Assembly (NCBI RefSeq): GCF_004327355.1
Contig: NZ_QJUM01000003.1
Coordinates: 207,500-271,499, forward strand
Origin: Phytopseudomonas dryadis
GTDB lineage: Bacteria > Pseudomonadota > Gammaproteobacteria > Pseudomonadales > Pseudomonadaceae
Direction of reading: 5' to 3'
Length of the DNA: 64,000 bases
Shown here: one piece after another, positions 8,270 through 15,362 of the stretch
How the letters are laid out: each line of letters starts with the position of its first letter
Numbering within the stretch: position 1 is the stretch's first letter
The notes under the pieces: model-generated
Database searches by the model: none
What the model saw: only the letters and a program-made list of their open reading frames with translations
What the model was told of the DNA's origin: nothing
Translations under genes and position numbers: made by a program

Positions 8270-8929
8270 TTACTTCAGGTAGCCGTGCTCGGCCAGGAAA
8301 CTTTCGCTGATACCGCCGGCACCGGACTCGGCGGCCTTGTCACCGAGCAGCAGGCGCTCCAGGTAACGCGCCAGCAGATCCACCTCGAGGTTGACCTGCC
8401 GCCCGGGACGGTAGTCGGCCATGATGGTCTCGACCAGGGTATGCGGCACGATGGTCAGCTCGAACTCGGCGCCATCGACCGCATTCACCGTGAGGCTGGT
8501 GCCATCGACGGTGATCGATCCTTTCAGGGCGATGTACCTGGCCAGCTCACGCGGGGCGCGGATGCGGAACTGCACGGCGCGGGCATTTTCCTCGCGGGAA
8601 ACCACCTCGCCGATGCCGTCGACGTGGCCGCTGACCAGGTGGCCGCCGAGGCGGCTGGTCGGGGTCAGCGCCTTTTCCAGGTTGACCCGGCTGCCGGGCT
8701 TGAGGTCGATGAACGCGGTTCGGGCCAGGGTCTCGCGGCTGACGTCGGCCCAGAAGCCGTCGCCCGGCAACTCGACCGCGGTCAGGCAGACGCCGTTGAC
8801 CGCGATGCTGTCGCCGAGCACGACATCGCCCAGGTCGAGCTTGCCGGTCCTGACGTAGACACGCACGTCACCGCCCTTGGGCGTGAGCGCGGCGATGCTG
8901 CCGATGGCAGCGATGATTCCAGTAAACAT
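8270..8929 (-). CDS. ribE: riboflavin synthase (alpha subunit type)
   Basis: 219 residues. Dismutates two molecules of dimethyl-ribityllumazine to riboflavin and the pyrimidinedione. Two similar barrel domains are visible: N-terminal MFTGIIAAIGSI with GDSIAVNGVCLT (about 39-50), and a second starting at GHVDGIGEVVS (about 100-110) with KGSITVDGTSLTVNAV. Length is typical. The ATG is preceded by AAGGAGTCCCC. It starts 26 bases after the ribH2 stop and 13 bases before ribBA, so all three are probably on one transcript downstream of the FMN riboswitch. Some databases name this gene ribC. Confidence 0.95.
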   Translation of the reverse strand: MFTGIIAAIGSIAALTPKGGDVRVYVRTGKLDLGDVVLGDSIAVNGVCLTAVELPGDGFWADVSRETLARTAFIDLKPGSRVNLEKALTPTSRLGGHLVSGHVDGIGEVVSREENARAVQFRIRAPRELARYIALKGSITVDGTSLTVNAVDGAEFELTIVPHTLVETIMADYRPGRQVNLEVDLLARYLERLLLGDKAAESGAGGISESFLAEHGYLK

Positions 8930-8955
8930 GGGGACTCCTTGCGAGCAAAGCTGGC

Positions 8956-9414
8956 TCAGACCGGCAATTCTACGAGCTTGCGCAGGGTGTCCGCGCAGGT
9001 CCGTGCGGCTTCGCCACCCTTGACCCGGAAATGCTCGCGGAAGAACGTCTGGTGCTCTTCGCCGGCATGGAAATGGTGGGGCGTCAGCACCGCCGAGAAC
9101 ACCGGTACATCGGTGTCCAGCTGTACCCGCATCAGGCCCTCGATCACCGCCTGGGCGACGAACTCATGGCGGTAGATGCCGCCATCGACCACCAGGCCGG
9201 CGGCGACGATGCCGGCATAGCGGCCGCTTCTGGCCAGGCGCTGGGCATGCAGGGGGATTTCGAAGGCGCCGCCGACCTCGAAGCAGTCGATATCGCCCTG
9301 GGCATAGCCCTGGCGCTGCATCTCTTCGATAAAGGCATGGCGGGACTGATCGACGATATCGCGGTGCCAGCAGGCCTGCACGAAGGCGACCCGGCGCACG
9401 GAAGTGTTGGACAT
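8956..9414 (-). CDS. ribH2: second 6,7-dimethyl-8-ribityllumazine synthase (RibH2 type)
   Basis: 152 residues of the type II lumazine synthase family known from Brucella and Pseudomonas-like bacteria. Segments such as VRRVAFVQACWHRDIVDQSR, FEVGGAFEIPLHAQ, AAGLVVDGGIYRHEFVA and PVFSAVLTPHHF align with the same active-site positions as RibH but are clearly divergent. Members of this type form decamers and are often under separate control. It is the first gene after the FMN riboswitch, and its ribosome site AGGAG overlaps a hairpin (9425-9445). It is inserted between ribD and ribE, where many pseudomonads have those genes side by side. Confidence 0.9.
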   Translation of the reverse strand: MSNTSVRRVAFVQACWHRDIVDQSRHAFIEEMQRQGYAQGDIDCFEVGGAFEIPLHAQRLARSGRYAGIVAAGLVVDGGIYRHEFVAQAVIEGLMRVQLDTDVPVFSAVLTPHHFHAGEEHQTFFREHFRVKGGEAARTCADTLRKLVELPV

Positions 9415-9424
9415 GGTTGGTACT

Positions 9425-9445
9425 CCTGTTTATGGCTAAAACAGG
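9425..9445 (-). promoter_or_regulatory. hairpin covering the ribH2 Shine-Dalgarno
   Basis: On the minus strand the RNA reads CCUGUUU, seven loop bases, AAACAGG: a perfect 7-bp stem. The second arm contains the AGG of the ribosome site AGGAG that serves the ribH2 ATG. Located just downstream of the FMN aptamer, it is a good candidate for the expression platform, blocking initiation when FMN is bound. The link with ligand state is inferred. Confidence 0.55.
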
Positions 9446-9515
9446 GCAGCTTGGATCGATAGGGATCTTGCGGACATGCGGACACCCGGAGATGCGCCTT
9501 GCCAGGCAATCCCGC

Positions 9516-9666
9516 TCTCTCTTCATCCGGACTATGACCGTCGGCTCCGGAATCACACCGGATCTGCTGACCTCGGGCGGCTGGTGCCGTACCGAGCGCT
9601 CGCGGGCTAGGTGCATTGCGCGCCATTACCGCCGGTGGGGAATCGCACCCCGCCCTGAGAACGTTG
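9516..9666 (-). promoter_or_regulatory. FMN riboswitch (RFN element)
   Basis: Read on the minus strand, the conserved RFN blocks appear in order: AGGGCGGGGTG, CGATTCCCCACCGGCGGTAA, CCCGCGAGC, then GATCCGGTGTGATTCCGGA, GCCGACGGTCATAGTC and CGGATGAAGAGAG. These are the core blocks of the FMN-binding aptamer. It lies about 100 bases upstream of ribH2. No U-rich terminator follows, so control is more likely at translation start through the hairpin at 9425-9445. Confidence 0.95.
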
Positions 9667-9785
9667 TGGCCGCCACGTGCGGCCGACAGGCGTTTTACCA
9701 CAGTTGCCGCTGCGGTGCACGGAGGGCGTGCACCAGCAGGGCGATCGCGCTATACCGTTATTCACCGGAAGCGGCTTCGATAAAA

Positions 9786-9872
9786 GCGCTGGAGGCTGGA
9801 AAGCTGGACGAGAAACCGCTGTTTCGCGTCGTGCTCGAACCGCTTTTCGTTCAGCCTCCAGCTTTCCAGCGC
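9786..9872. repeat. palindromic intergenic repeat, copy 1 (CTGGAGGCTGGA family)
   Basis: An 87-base inverted repeat: the left arm has GCGCTGGAGGCTGGAAAGC followed by TGGACGAGAAA, and the right arm has TTTTCGTTCAGCCTCCAGC followed by TTTCCAGCGC. It lies downstream of ribD and upstream of the FMN riboswitch. Related copies are at 18185-18252 and 26598-26672. It could fold into a long stem and may end the ribD transcript. Confidence 0.8.
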
Positions 9873-9926
9873 TGTTTCCGGCTCTTCGAGCGCATAGCGC
9901 GATTGCCCTGTGCACCAGCGGCTTCC

Positions 9927-11045
9927 TCAATTGGTGGAGTCGGGCACCGCGACGATCCGCCAATCGTCGCCAATGGCACGCATCTCGACGATCTTCAGCG
10001 CCTGGGCCTCGGCCATCCGCGCCAGCGGCAGGTCGAGCAGCGGCCGGGCACTGGAACCGAGGAACTTGGGCGCGACGAACAGTTGGTACTCGTCGACCAG
10101 CCCCAGCCGGGCGAAGGCGCCGGCCAGCTTCGGCCCGGCCTCGACCAGCACTTCGTTGGCGCCCCTGGCCGCCAGTTCCAGCAGCAATTTGCGCAGATCG
10201 ACATGGCCATTGCTGCCCGGCACCGCCAGCAGTTCGTGACCGTCGCCAAGGTAGCGATCCCGCGACGTGGCCGCCGCGCAGGTCGCCACCAGCGCCGGGC
10301 CGGCCTGGAAGAACGGCGCGCTCAGGGGCACGCGCAGACGGCCGTCGACCAGCACGCGCAGCGGCGGACGGGTCATCGCCAGCGCCGCGAGCTCGGCATT
10401 CAGGCCCAGCTCGTCGGGGCGCACCGTCAGCCGCGCGCCGTCGGCCAGCAGGGTGTCGGCACCGCTGAGCACCACGCTGGCGCGCGCGCGCAGGCGCTGT
10501 ACCGCGGCGCGCGCCGCCGGCCCGGTGATCCACTGGCTTTCGCCACTGGCCATGGCGGTGCGCCCATCCAGGCTCATGGCCAGCTTGACCCGTACCAGCG
10601 GCAGGCCCTGTTGCATGCGTTTGACGAAGCCGGCATTCAGCGCCCGCGCCTCGCTTTCCAGCACGCCACTGCGCACCGCGACACCGGCATTCATCAGCCG
10701 CAGCAGGCCGCTGCCCGCCACCTGCGGATTGGGGTCCTGCATGGCCGCGACCACCCGGGCGACACCGGCGGCGACCAGGGCATCGGCACAGGGCGGCGTG
10801 CGCCCGTGATGGCTACAGGGTTCGAGGCTGACGTAGGCCGTGGCGCCACGCGCCTTGTCGCCGGCCTGACGCAGGGCGTAGACCTCGGCATGGGGTTCGC
10901 CGGCCCGGGCATGCCAGCCTTCGCCGACGATCTGTCCGTCGCGCACGATCACACAGCCGACGCGGGGATTGGGATGGGTCGAATACAGGCCCTTGCGCGC
11001 CAGTTCCAGGGCGCGGGCCATGAAGCCCTGATCGCATGAGGTCAT
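9927..11045 (-). CDS. ribD: bifunctional diaminohydroxyphosphoribosylaminopyrimidine deaminase / 5-amino-6-(5-phosphoribosylamino)uracil reductase
   Basis: 372 residues from ATG 11043-11045; a longer open frame upstream lies inside nrdR. The N-terminal deaminase domain (about 1-145) has the zinc site His52-Ala-Glu54 and PCSHHGRTPPC with Cys77 and Cys86. The C-terminal reductase domain (about 146-372) starts with RVKLAMSLDGRTAMASGESQWITG and has the NADPH-binding SGADTLLADGARLTVR and LVEAGPKLAGAF. It carries out the second and third steps after GTP ring opening in riboflavin synthesis. Its start overlaps the nrdR stop by one base (TGATG). The FMN riboswitch lies downstream, so ribD is not under it. 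Confidence 0.95.
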   Translation of the reverse strand: MTSCDQGFMARALELARKGLYSTHPNPRVGCVIVRDGQIVGEGWHARAGEPHAEVYALRQAGDKARGATAYVSLEPCSHHGRTPPCADALVAAGVARVVAAMQDPNPQVAGSGLLRLMNAGVAVRSGVLESEARALNAGFVKRMQQGLPLVRVKLAMSLDGRTAMASGESQWITGPAARAAVQRLRARASVVLSGADTLLADGARLTVRPDELGLNAELAALAMTRPPLRVLVDGRLRVPLSAPFFQAGPALVATCAAATSRDRYLGDGHELLAVPGSNGHVDLRKLLLELAARGANEVLVEAGPKLAGAFARLGLVDEYQLFVAPKFLGSSARPLLDLPLARMAEAQALKIVEMRAIGDDWRIVAVPDSTN

Positions 11046-11509
11046 CAGTCGTGGTTCGGCTCGCGGGAAAGACGGTCGATTTCCTCGCGGAACTCGTTGA
11101 GATCCTGAAACCGCCGGTACACCGAGGCGAAGCGGATATAGGCCACCTCGTCGAGCTTCTGCAGCTCGGTCATCACCAGTTCGCCCAGCACCAGCGACTT
11201 GATCTCGCGCTCGCCGGTAGCCCGCAACCGGTGCTTGATATGGGCGATGGCCGCCTCCAGGCGCTCGATGCTCACCGGGCGTTTTTCCAGGGCCCGCTGC
11301 ATGCCGGCGCGCAGCTTCTCCTCGTCGAACGGCTGGCGGCTGCCGTCCTGCTTGATCAGGCGCGGCATCACCAGTTCGGCGGTCTCGAACGTGGTGAAGC
11401 GCTCGCCACAGGCCAGGCATTCACGGCGCCGACGCACCTGCTCGCCTTCGGCGACCAGGCGCGAATCGATGACTTTGGTGTCGTTGGCGGAGCAGAAAGG
11501 GCAGTGCAT
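11045..11509 (-). CDS. nrdR: transcriptional repressor NrdR
   Basis: 154 residues. N-terminal zinc ribbon [10 protein letters not shown] ... [12 protein letters not shown] (Cys3, Cys6, Cys31, Cys34) followed by an ATP-cone domain ([31 protein letters not shown]) as in all NrdR proteins. It senses ATP/dATP and represses ribonucleotide reductase operons. It is the first gene of the minus-strand nrdR-ribD unit, in the position usual for pseudomonads. The 204-base divergent gap to the YbaY-type gene showed no obvious operator on reading. Confidence 0.97.
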   Translation of the reverse strand: MHCPFCSANDTKVIDSRLVAEGEQVRRRRECLACGERFTTFETAELVMPRLIKQDGSRQPFDEEKLRAGMQRALEKRPVSIERLEAAIAHIKHRLRATGEREIKSLVLGELVMTELQKLDEVAYIRFASVYRRFQDLNEFREEIDRLSREPNHD

Positions 11510-11713
11510 GGTCAGGGAGTGCCAGACGGGAAAGGCCCCATGTTAGCGCATCCCGCCGGGCGCTTGGCAAACGCCGCGGCGGCGCCGACGAGGCTGGCGT
11601 TCGTCCATGCCCGGGGCACCCGGGCGCATTGCCGGGATCGCGCGCCTTTCCTTTGCATTCGCCACCCGTGACGAGGAAAATCCCGGTATTGCCCGTCCAG
11701 CCAGGATTCATCC

Positions 11714-12148
11714 ATGCCATTGCGCCCGCTCGCCCTGTTCTGCCTCGTCGCCCTGCTCACCGCCTGTGCCAGCGAGCCCGCGCCACCCGTGGAGCCGGTC
11801 GAGACACCGACGGCGCCAGTGCCCGCCGCCACTGCGGCGTATTTACGCGAACTGACCGGCACCCTGCTCGACGTGCCCGCCGGCGCGGATGTGGAACTGG
11901 CCCTGCTCACCATCAACGAGCGCGGCCTGCCGCACAAGCTGCTGGGCAACATTCAACTGCGCGGCAACGGTGCACCACTGCCATTTCGCCTGACCTTCAA
12001 CCCGGAGAATTTCAGCCAGGGCATCCGCGTGGAACTGCGTGGCCGTGTGCACCAGTCCGGCAAGCTGGTGCTGCACATGCCCAGCCAGTTGATCCGCCAG
12101 CCACAGAGCCAGGCGCTCGGCGAAATACGCGTGACGCCTGCGCTGTGA
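11714..12148 (+). CDS. YbaY-family outer-membrane lipoprotein
   Basis: 144 residues with a lipoprotein signal peptide: LVALLTAC puts the lipid-modified Cys at residue 18. After a Pro/Ala-rich linker (19-45) comes a beta-sandwich domain (LTGTLLDVPAGADVELALLTI, PLPFRLTFNP, ELRGRVHQSGKLVLHM) like the YbaY / type III pilotin-like family. The function of the family is not established. Its TGA overlaps the GTG of the next gene (GTGA), so the two are translationally coupled. Confidence 0.75.
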   Translation: MPLRPLALFCLVALLTACASEPAPPVEPVETPTAPVPAATAAYLRELTGTLLDVPAGADVELALLTINERGLPHKLLGNIQLRGNGAPLPFRLTFNPENFSQGIRVELRGRVHQSGKLVLHMPSQLIRQPQSQALGEIRVTPAL

Positions 12149-12807
12149 CGCCACCGCAGCACCTGCAAACGGCCCTGAGCGAATTGCTCGGCGACGCCCG
12201 CCTGAGCGCGACCACCTTGCCGAGTACCGACCTGCGTCTATGGCTGATCGATCCGACGAACATGGATCGCTGTTTCAATCCCGAGGAAACCCGACGCATT
12301 CTCGAGGAGCCGCCTTACTGGTGCTTCTGCTGGGCCAGCGGCCTGGTGCTGGTTGAATGGTTGGCCCGGAACCCGGAGTGGGTGCGCGGCAAGCGAGTGC
12401 TGGATGTCGGCAGCGGCTCGGGCGTCGTGGCCATCGCCGCCGCGCGTGCTGGCGCGGCGCAGGTAGTGGCCTGCGATCTGGATCCGCAGGCCCTGGCCGC
12501 CTGCCGTGCCAACGCCGAACTCAACGGGGTACAACTGGAATACTCGAGCGATCTGTTCGCCGAGCGCCGCGACTACGACCTGGCGATCGTCGCCGACGTG
12601 CTCTACGACCGCGCCAACCTGCCCCTGCTCGACCGCGTCCTCGAACATGCCCGCCAGGTGCTGGTGGCCGACTCCAGAGTGCGGGATTTCAGCCACCCGG
12701 CCTACCGCCGCATCGCCGGCCTGCAGGGCTGTACCTGGCCGGATCTGGCCGAGCCGGAAACCTTCCGGCACGTCAGCCTCTATCACGCGGATCGTCGTCT
12801 CTTGTAG
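12145..12807 (+). CDS. class I SAM-dependent methyltransferase, protein/lysine N-methyltransferase-like
   Basis: 220 residues from GTG 12145-12147, chosen because it gives a GTGA overlap with the upstream stop; the open frame further upstream only shadows the lipoprotein gene. Motif I RVLDVGSGSGVVAIAAARAGA (about 84-104) and the acidic motif II VVACDLDPQAL are clear. VADVLYDRANLPLL matches the post-motif region of the ETFB lysine / nicotinamide N-methyltransferase-like group (COG3897) related to PrmA. The substrate cannot be read from sequence. Confidence 0.8.
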   Translation: MTPPQHLQTALSELLGDARLSATTLPSTDLRLWLIDPTNMDRCFNPEETRRILEEPPYWCFCWASGLVLVEWLARNPEWVRGKRVLDVGSGSGVVAIAAARAGAAQVVACDLDPQALAACRANAELNGVQLEYSSDLFAERRDYDLAIVADVLYDRANLPLLDRVLEHARQVLVADSRVRDFSHPAYRRIAGLQGCTWPDLAEPETFRHVSLYHADRRLL

Positions 12808-12866
12808 CCGCACAACAGCGCCCGCATTTATAGTCGTACCCATTTTCGCCCGGACAGAGACAGACC

Positions 12867-13739
12867 ATGAGCGACACCCCGTACATCTTCGATATCAACG
12901 GCGCCGTCCAGTTTGAACAACTGGTGATCGAGAACTCCTTCCACAAACCGGTGCTGGTGGACTTCTGGGCCGAGTGGTGCGCGCCCTGCAAGGCACTGAT
13001 GCCGCTGCTGGCGCAAATCACCGAGGGCTATCAGGGCGAGCTGCTGCTGGCCAAGGTCAACTGCGATATCGAGCAGGAAATCGTCGCACGCTTCGGCATC
13101 CGCAGCCTGCCGACCGTGGTGCTGTTCAAGGATGGCCAGCCGGTCGACGGCTTCCAGGGCGCGCAACCCGAGTCGGCGATCCGCGCCCTGTTGCAGCCCC
13201 ATGTCGCCGAGCCAGCGGCGCCTGAAGCCGACCTGCTGGAAGTCGCTCAGGAAGCGTTCGCCGATGGCCGCATCGCTGAGGCCGAAGCCCTGCTCAAGCA
13301 ACGGCTCGGCGAGGATAACGAGAACGCCGCGGCACTGATTCTCTACGCCCGCTGCCTGGCGGAGCGCGGCGAGCTGGGTGAGGCGCAACTGGTGCTCGAT
13401 GCGGTCAAGGGCGACGAACACAAGCAGGCTCTGGCAGGTGCCCGCGCACAACTGACCTTCCTGCGCGAAGCCGCCGATCTGCCGGACGCCGCCACGCTGA
13501 AGAGCCGCCTGGCACAGAACGCAGAAGACGACGAAGCCGCCTACCAACTGGCCATCCAGCAACTCGCCCGCCAGCAGTACGAGCCGGCTCTGGATGCCCT
13601 GCTCAAACTCTTCGTGCGCAACCGCAACTACGCCGATGGCCTGCCGCACCAGACCCTGCTGCAAGTCTTCGATCTGCTCGGCAACGACCACCCGCTGGTG
13701 ACCAGCTACCGCCGCCGTCTGTATCAGGCGTTGTACTGA
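12867..13739 (+). CDS. cnoX: thioredoxin-TPR chaperedoxin (CnoX/YbbN family)
   Basis: 290 residues. Residues 10-110 are a thioredoxin domain with active site WAEWCAPCKAL at about 35-45 and the cis-Pro loop RSLPTVVLF. Residues 120-290 are helical, TPR-like repeats (AFADGRIAEAEALLKQRL, LARQQYEPALDALLKLFVRNRNY). The E. coli homologue lacks the CxxC motif, while this one keeps both Cys, so it may be redox-active. CnoX protects proteins from oxidation and hands them to GroEL or DnaK. The start has GACAGAGACAGACC upstream, a weak ribosome site. Confidence 0.88.
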   Translation: MSDTPYIFDINGAVQFEQLVIENSFHKPVLVDFWAEWCAPCKALMPLLAQITEGYQGELLLAKVNCDIEQEIVARFGIRSLPTVVLFKDGQPVDGFQGAQPESAIRALLQPHVAEPAAPEADLLEVAQEAFADGRIAEAEALLKQRLGEDNENAAALILYARCLAERGELGEAQLVLDAVKGDEHKQALAGARAQLTFLREAADLPDAATLKSRLAQNAEDDEAAYQLAIQQLARQQYEPALDALLKLFVRNRNYADGLPHQTLLQVFDLLGNDHPLVTSYRRRLYQALY

Positions 13740-13742
13740 CAG

Positions 13743-13808
13743 CAGCTGCAAGCTGCAAGCTGCAAGCTGCAAGCTGCAAGCTGCAAGCTGCAAGCTGCAA
13801 GCTGCAAG
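13743..13808. repeat. 7-bp tandem repeat (AGCTGCA)n
   Basis: About nine uninterrupted copies of the heptamer AGCTGCA, starting four bases after the cnoX stop. The unit is self-complementary in part (AGCT, TGCA), so the array can form nested hairpins. Such 7-bp arrays are prone to slippage. A related CTTGTAGCTTGAGGCTTGCAGC lies about 50 bases downstream in opposite sense. Confidence 0.9.
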
Positions 13809-13898
13809 TCAGGATGGCGTGTACCTCATGATCGCGGTCAAGCTTTCGCTCTTACTTGTAGCTTGAGGCTTGCAGCTTATGGCCGCTCTATCCAGCAT

Positions 13899-13967
13899 GT
13901 AGCCTGGGTTGAGCAGAGTGATACCCAGGGCATTTTCCCGTGTATCGCTGCGCTCGACCCGGGCTAC
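13899..13967. repeat. GTAGCCTGGGTT palindromic repeat, copy 1
   Basis: Left arm GTAGCCTGGGTTGAGCAGAG and right arm CGCTGCGCTCGACCCGGGCT-AC form an imperfect inverted repeat of 69 bases. A second copy is at 17492-17580 with nearly identical ends. Confidence 0.8.
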
Positions 13968-14070
13968 GACGGCGCGGCTCGGAAAACCGGGGCCAAGCTC
14001 CTGATGCCGATCAGATAAGGTTTTTGCAGGAGCCGTCTCCGCCTACGGAAAATCGGCAAACCGCCGCCAG

Positions 14071-14160
14071 TGTAGGAGCGTCGACCTCGGCGCGATGCGA
14101 GGGTGGCCATCGCACAAAACGTGTCACGGCCACCAATCGCCGCGGGGTCGCGGCTCCTAC
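14071..14160. repeat. REP-like inverted pair
   Basis: TGTAGGAGCGTCGACCTCGG ... GGGGTCGCGGCTCCTAC, with an inner GGTGGCC/GGCCACC stem, resembles the Pseudomonas repetitive extragenic palindromes that end in GTAGGAGC. One pair in head-to-head orientation. Confidence 0.7.
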
Positions 14161-14248
14161 GGGACCAGGGCAAATCGACGTTTTGCAGGCCAAACGCTTA
14201 ACTGACTGGCATTAGGCCAAGCTCCTGCTCTTACTTGTAGCTTGTAGC

Positions 14249-14526
14249 TTATGGCTGCTCCACCCAGCAATAGACCGGCGCATCGGTGCCGCTTTCCATA
14301 CGCACCTGGTCGCAGTGGCGCAAACGCACCAGCAGACGCTTGCCTGGCGCAGCAGCTCGAGCACCGTTTGCCACTGCGCATCCTGATCCGCCTGGGCCGG
14401 TGGCGCCGCCGCCGGAGCCTGCGGCGTGGCAGGCATCCGGGCGGCCAGCTGTGCCCAGTCCTGCGCGTCCAGCTCCACTGTCAGATCCACTGGCCAGTCG
14501 CCGATTCGCCCGCGAATACGCACCAT
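14249..14526 (-). pseudogene. broken small conserved gene (frameshift / internal deletion)
   Basis: From ATG 14524-14526 (ribosome site GAGGGAGAG) one frame reads MVRIRGRIGDWPVDLTVEL and continues to WQTVLELLRQA, a plausible N-terminal half of a small cytosolic protein. At about 14345-14360 the sense frame changes: KRLLVRLRHCDQVRMESG followed by TDAPVYCWVEQP and a TAA at 14249-14251 looks like a genuine C-terminus but lies in another frame. The original frame runs on into unlike sequence. A deletion with frameshift is the simplest reading. I recall similar intact pseudomonad proteins with this N- and C-terminus and a longer middle, but cannot check. Function unknown; a sequencing error is the alternative. 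Confidence 0.55.
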
Positions 14527-14606
14527 CACACTCTCCCTCATCTCGATGCGCCATGCTCCCACGCGGACACAGGCAAACCAAGCACCCTCTATCACAGGCC
14601 ATAAAT

Positions 14607-14623
14607 TTGTTATAACGTATCAA
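14607..14623 (+). promoter_or_regulatory. candidate Zur operator upstream of the His-rich DUF2796 gene
   Basis: TTGTTATAACGTATCAA is an imperfect palindrome (TTGnTA-N5-TAnCAA) in an A/T-rich patch 26-42 bases before the chosen ATG. It contains GTTATA, the left half of the Zur consensus GTTATAnTATAAC. The right half matches only partly. The TATAAC may also be a -10. The zinc-linked nature of the downstream genes supports the call. Confidence 0.4.
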
Positions 14624-14649
14624 TACCTTTCATGCACCGGAGCCTTTCC

Positions 14650-15237
14650 ATGCGTCGCCTACTGCTCGCCCTGCCCTTCGCCCTGCTGCCCCTGGCCATT
14701 GCCCAGGCCCAGAGCCATGACCACGATCACGACCATGAACACGGCAGCCTCGGCAAGCACGAGCATGGCGTCGCCACCCTGAACGTGGCGCTGGAAGGCA
14801 ACACGCTGGAAATCGAACTGCAGAGCCCGGCGATGAATATCGTCGGCTTCGAGCACGCCGCCACCAGCGAGGCCGACAAGCAGACCGTCGCCGCCGCTCG
14901 TGCCCAGTTGGAAAAGCCCCTGACCCTGTTCAGCCTGCCGGCTGCCGCGGGTTGCAGCCTGGACGAGCAGGAACTGAAAAGCCCGCTGTTCGGTGACGCC
15001 CATGAAGAGCATGAGCATGACCATGACGAGCATGCCAAAGGCCATGATCACGAGCACAGCGACATAGACGCCGACTACAGTTTCACCTGCACAACCCCTG
15101 ACGCCTTGCAGACCCTCGACCTGTCGGCCTTCTACCAGCAATTCCCGGCGACCCAGAAGATCAACGTGCAACTGATCGGCCCCAGCGGCCAGCAGGGTGT
15201 CGAGTCGACACCGGCCAATGCGCGCCTGACGTTCTGA
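14650..15237 (+). CDS. His-rich periplasmic DUF2796 protein, ZrgA-like
   Basis: 195 residues from ATG 14650, preferred over ATG 14632 because CGGAG lies at the right spacing and the protein then starts with a clean signal peptide (MRRLLLALPFALLPLAIAQAQ). Just after the signal is HDHDHDHEHG, and a second His/Glu/Asp-rich tract spans about residues 118-140 (HEEHEHDHDEHAKGHDHEH). These are typical metal-binding tracts. The Vibrio relative ZrgA is a zinc-regulated periplasmic protein. It heads a cluster with an ABC ATPase, permease and DUF3299 protein, which suggests zinc handling. A hairpin (15244-15272) follows. Confidence 0.8.
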   Translation: MRRLLLALPFALLPLAIAQAQSHDHDHDHEHGSLGKHEHGVATLNVALEGNTLEIELQSPAMNIVGFEHAATSEADKQTVAAARAQLEKPLTLFSLPAAAGCSLDEQELKSPLFGDAHEEHEHDHDEHAKGHDHEHSDIDADYSFTCTTPDALQTLDLSAFYQQFPATQKINVQLIGPSGQQGVESTPANARLTF

Positions 15238-15243
15238 TTGGCC

Positions 15244-15272
15244 AGCGGATGCCTGCAGAACGGGCATCCGCT
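15244..15272 (+). terminator. hairpin after the DUF2796 gene
   Basis: AGCGGATGCC, a 9-base loop, then GGCATCCGCT: a perfect 10-bp stem followed by TTCC. The U run is short, so it may be a partial terminator that lowers expression of the ABC genes relative to the periplasmic protein. Confidence 0.5.
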
Positions 15273-15362
15273 TTCCACATGTCCTGCAACACCCTCTGGG
15301 TCAGCATTCCGCGCCCATGACTGGCACACTTGCCCCCGTCACCTCCATCGCCAGCAGCCCCC

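Larger units (their letters stand above)
13740..14248. other. gene-free repeat-rich intergenic stretch
   Basis: No convincing gene here. It holds, in order: the 7-bp array (13743-13808), a TTACTTGTAGCTTG block (13842-13896) repeated at 14221-14268, a GTAGCCTGGGTT palindrome (13899-13967) and a REP-like pair (14071-14160). It separates cnoX from the broken gene at 14249-14526. Confidence 0.8.

Noticed and set aside
9607..10533. 308-codon minus-strand frame overlapping ribD and the riboswitch
   Set aside because: It runs through the palindromic repeat and the RFN element and reads ribD in the wrong frame.
12867..13739. true thioredoxin gene
   Set aside because: The CxxC domain is followed by about 170 residues of TPR-like helices, which fits CnoX/YbbN rather than TrxA.
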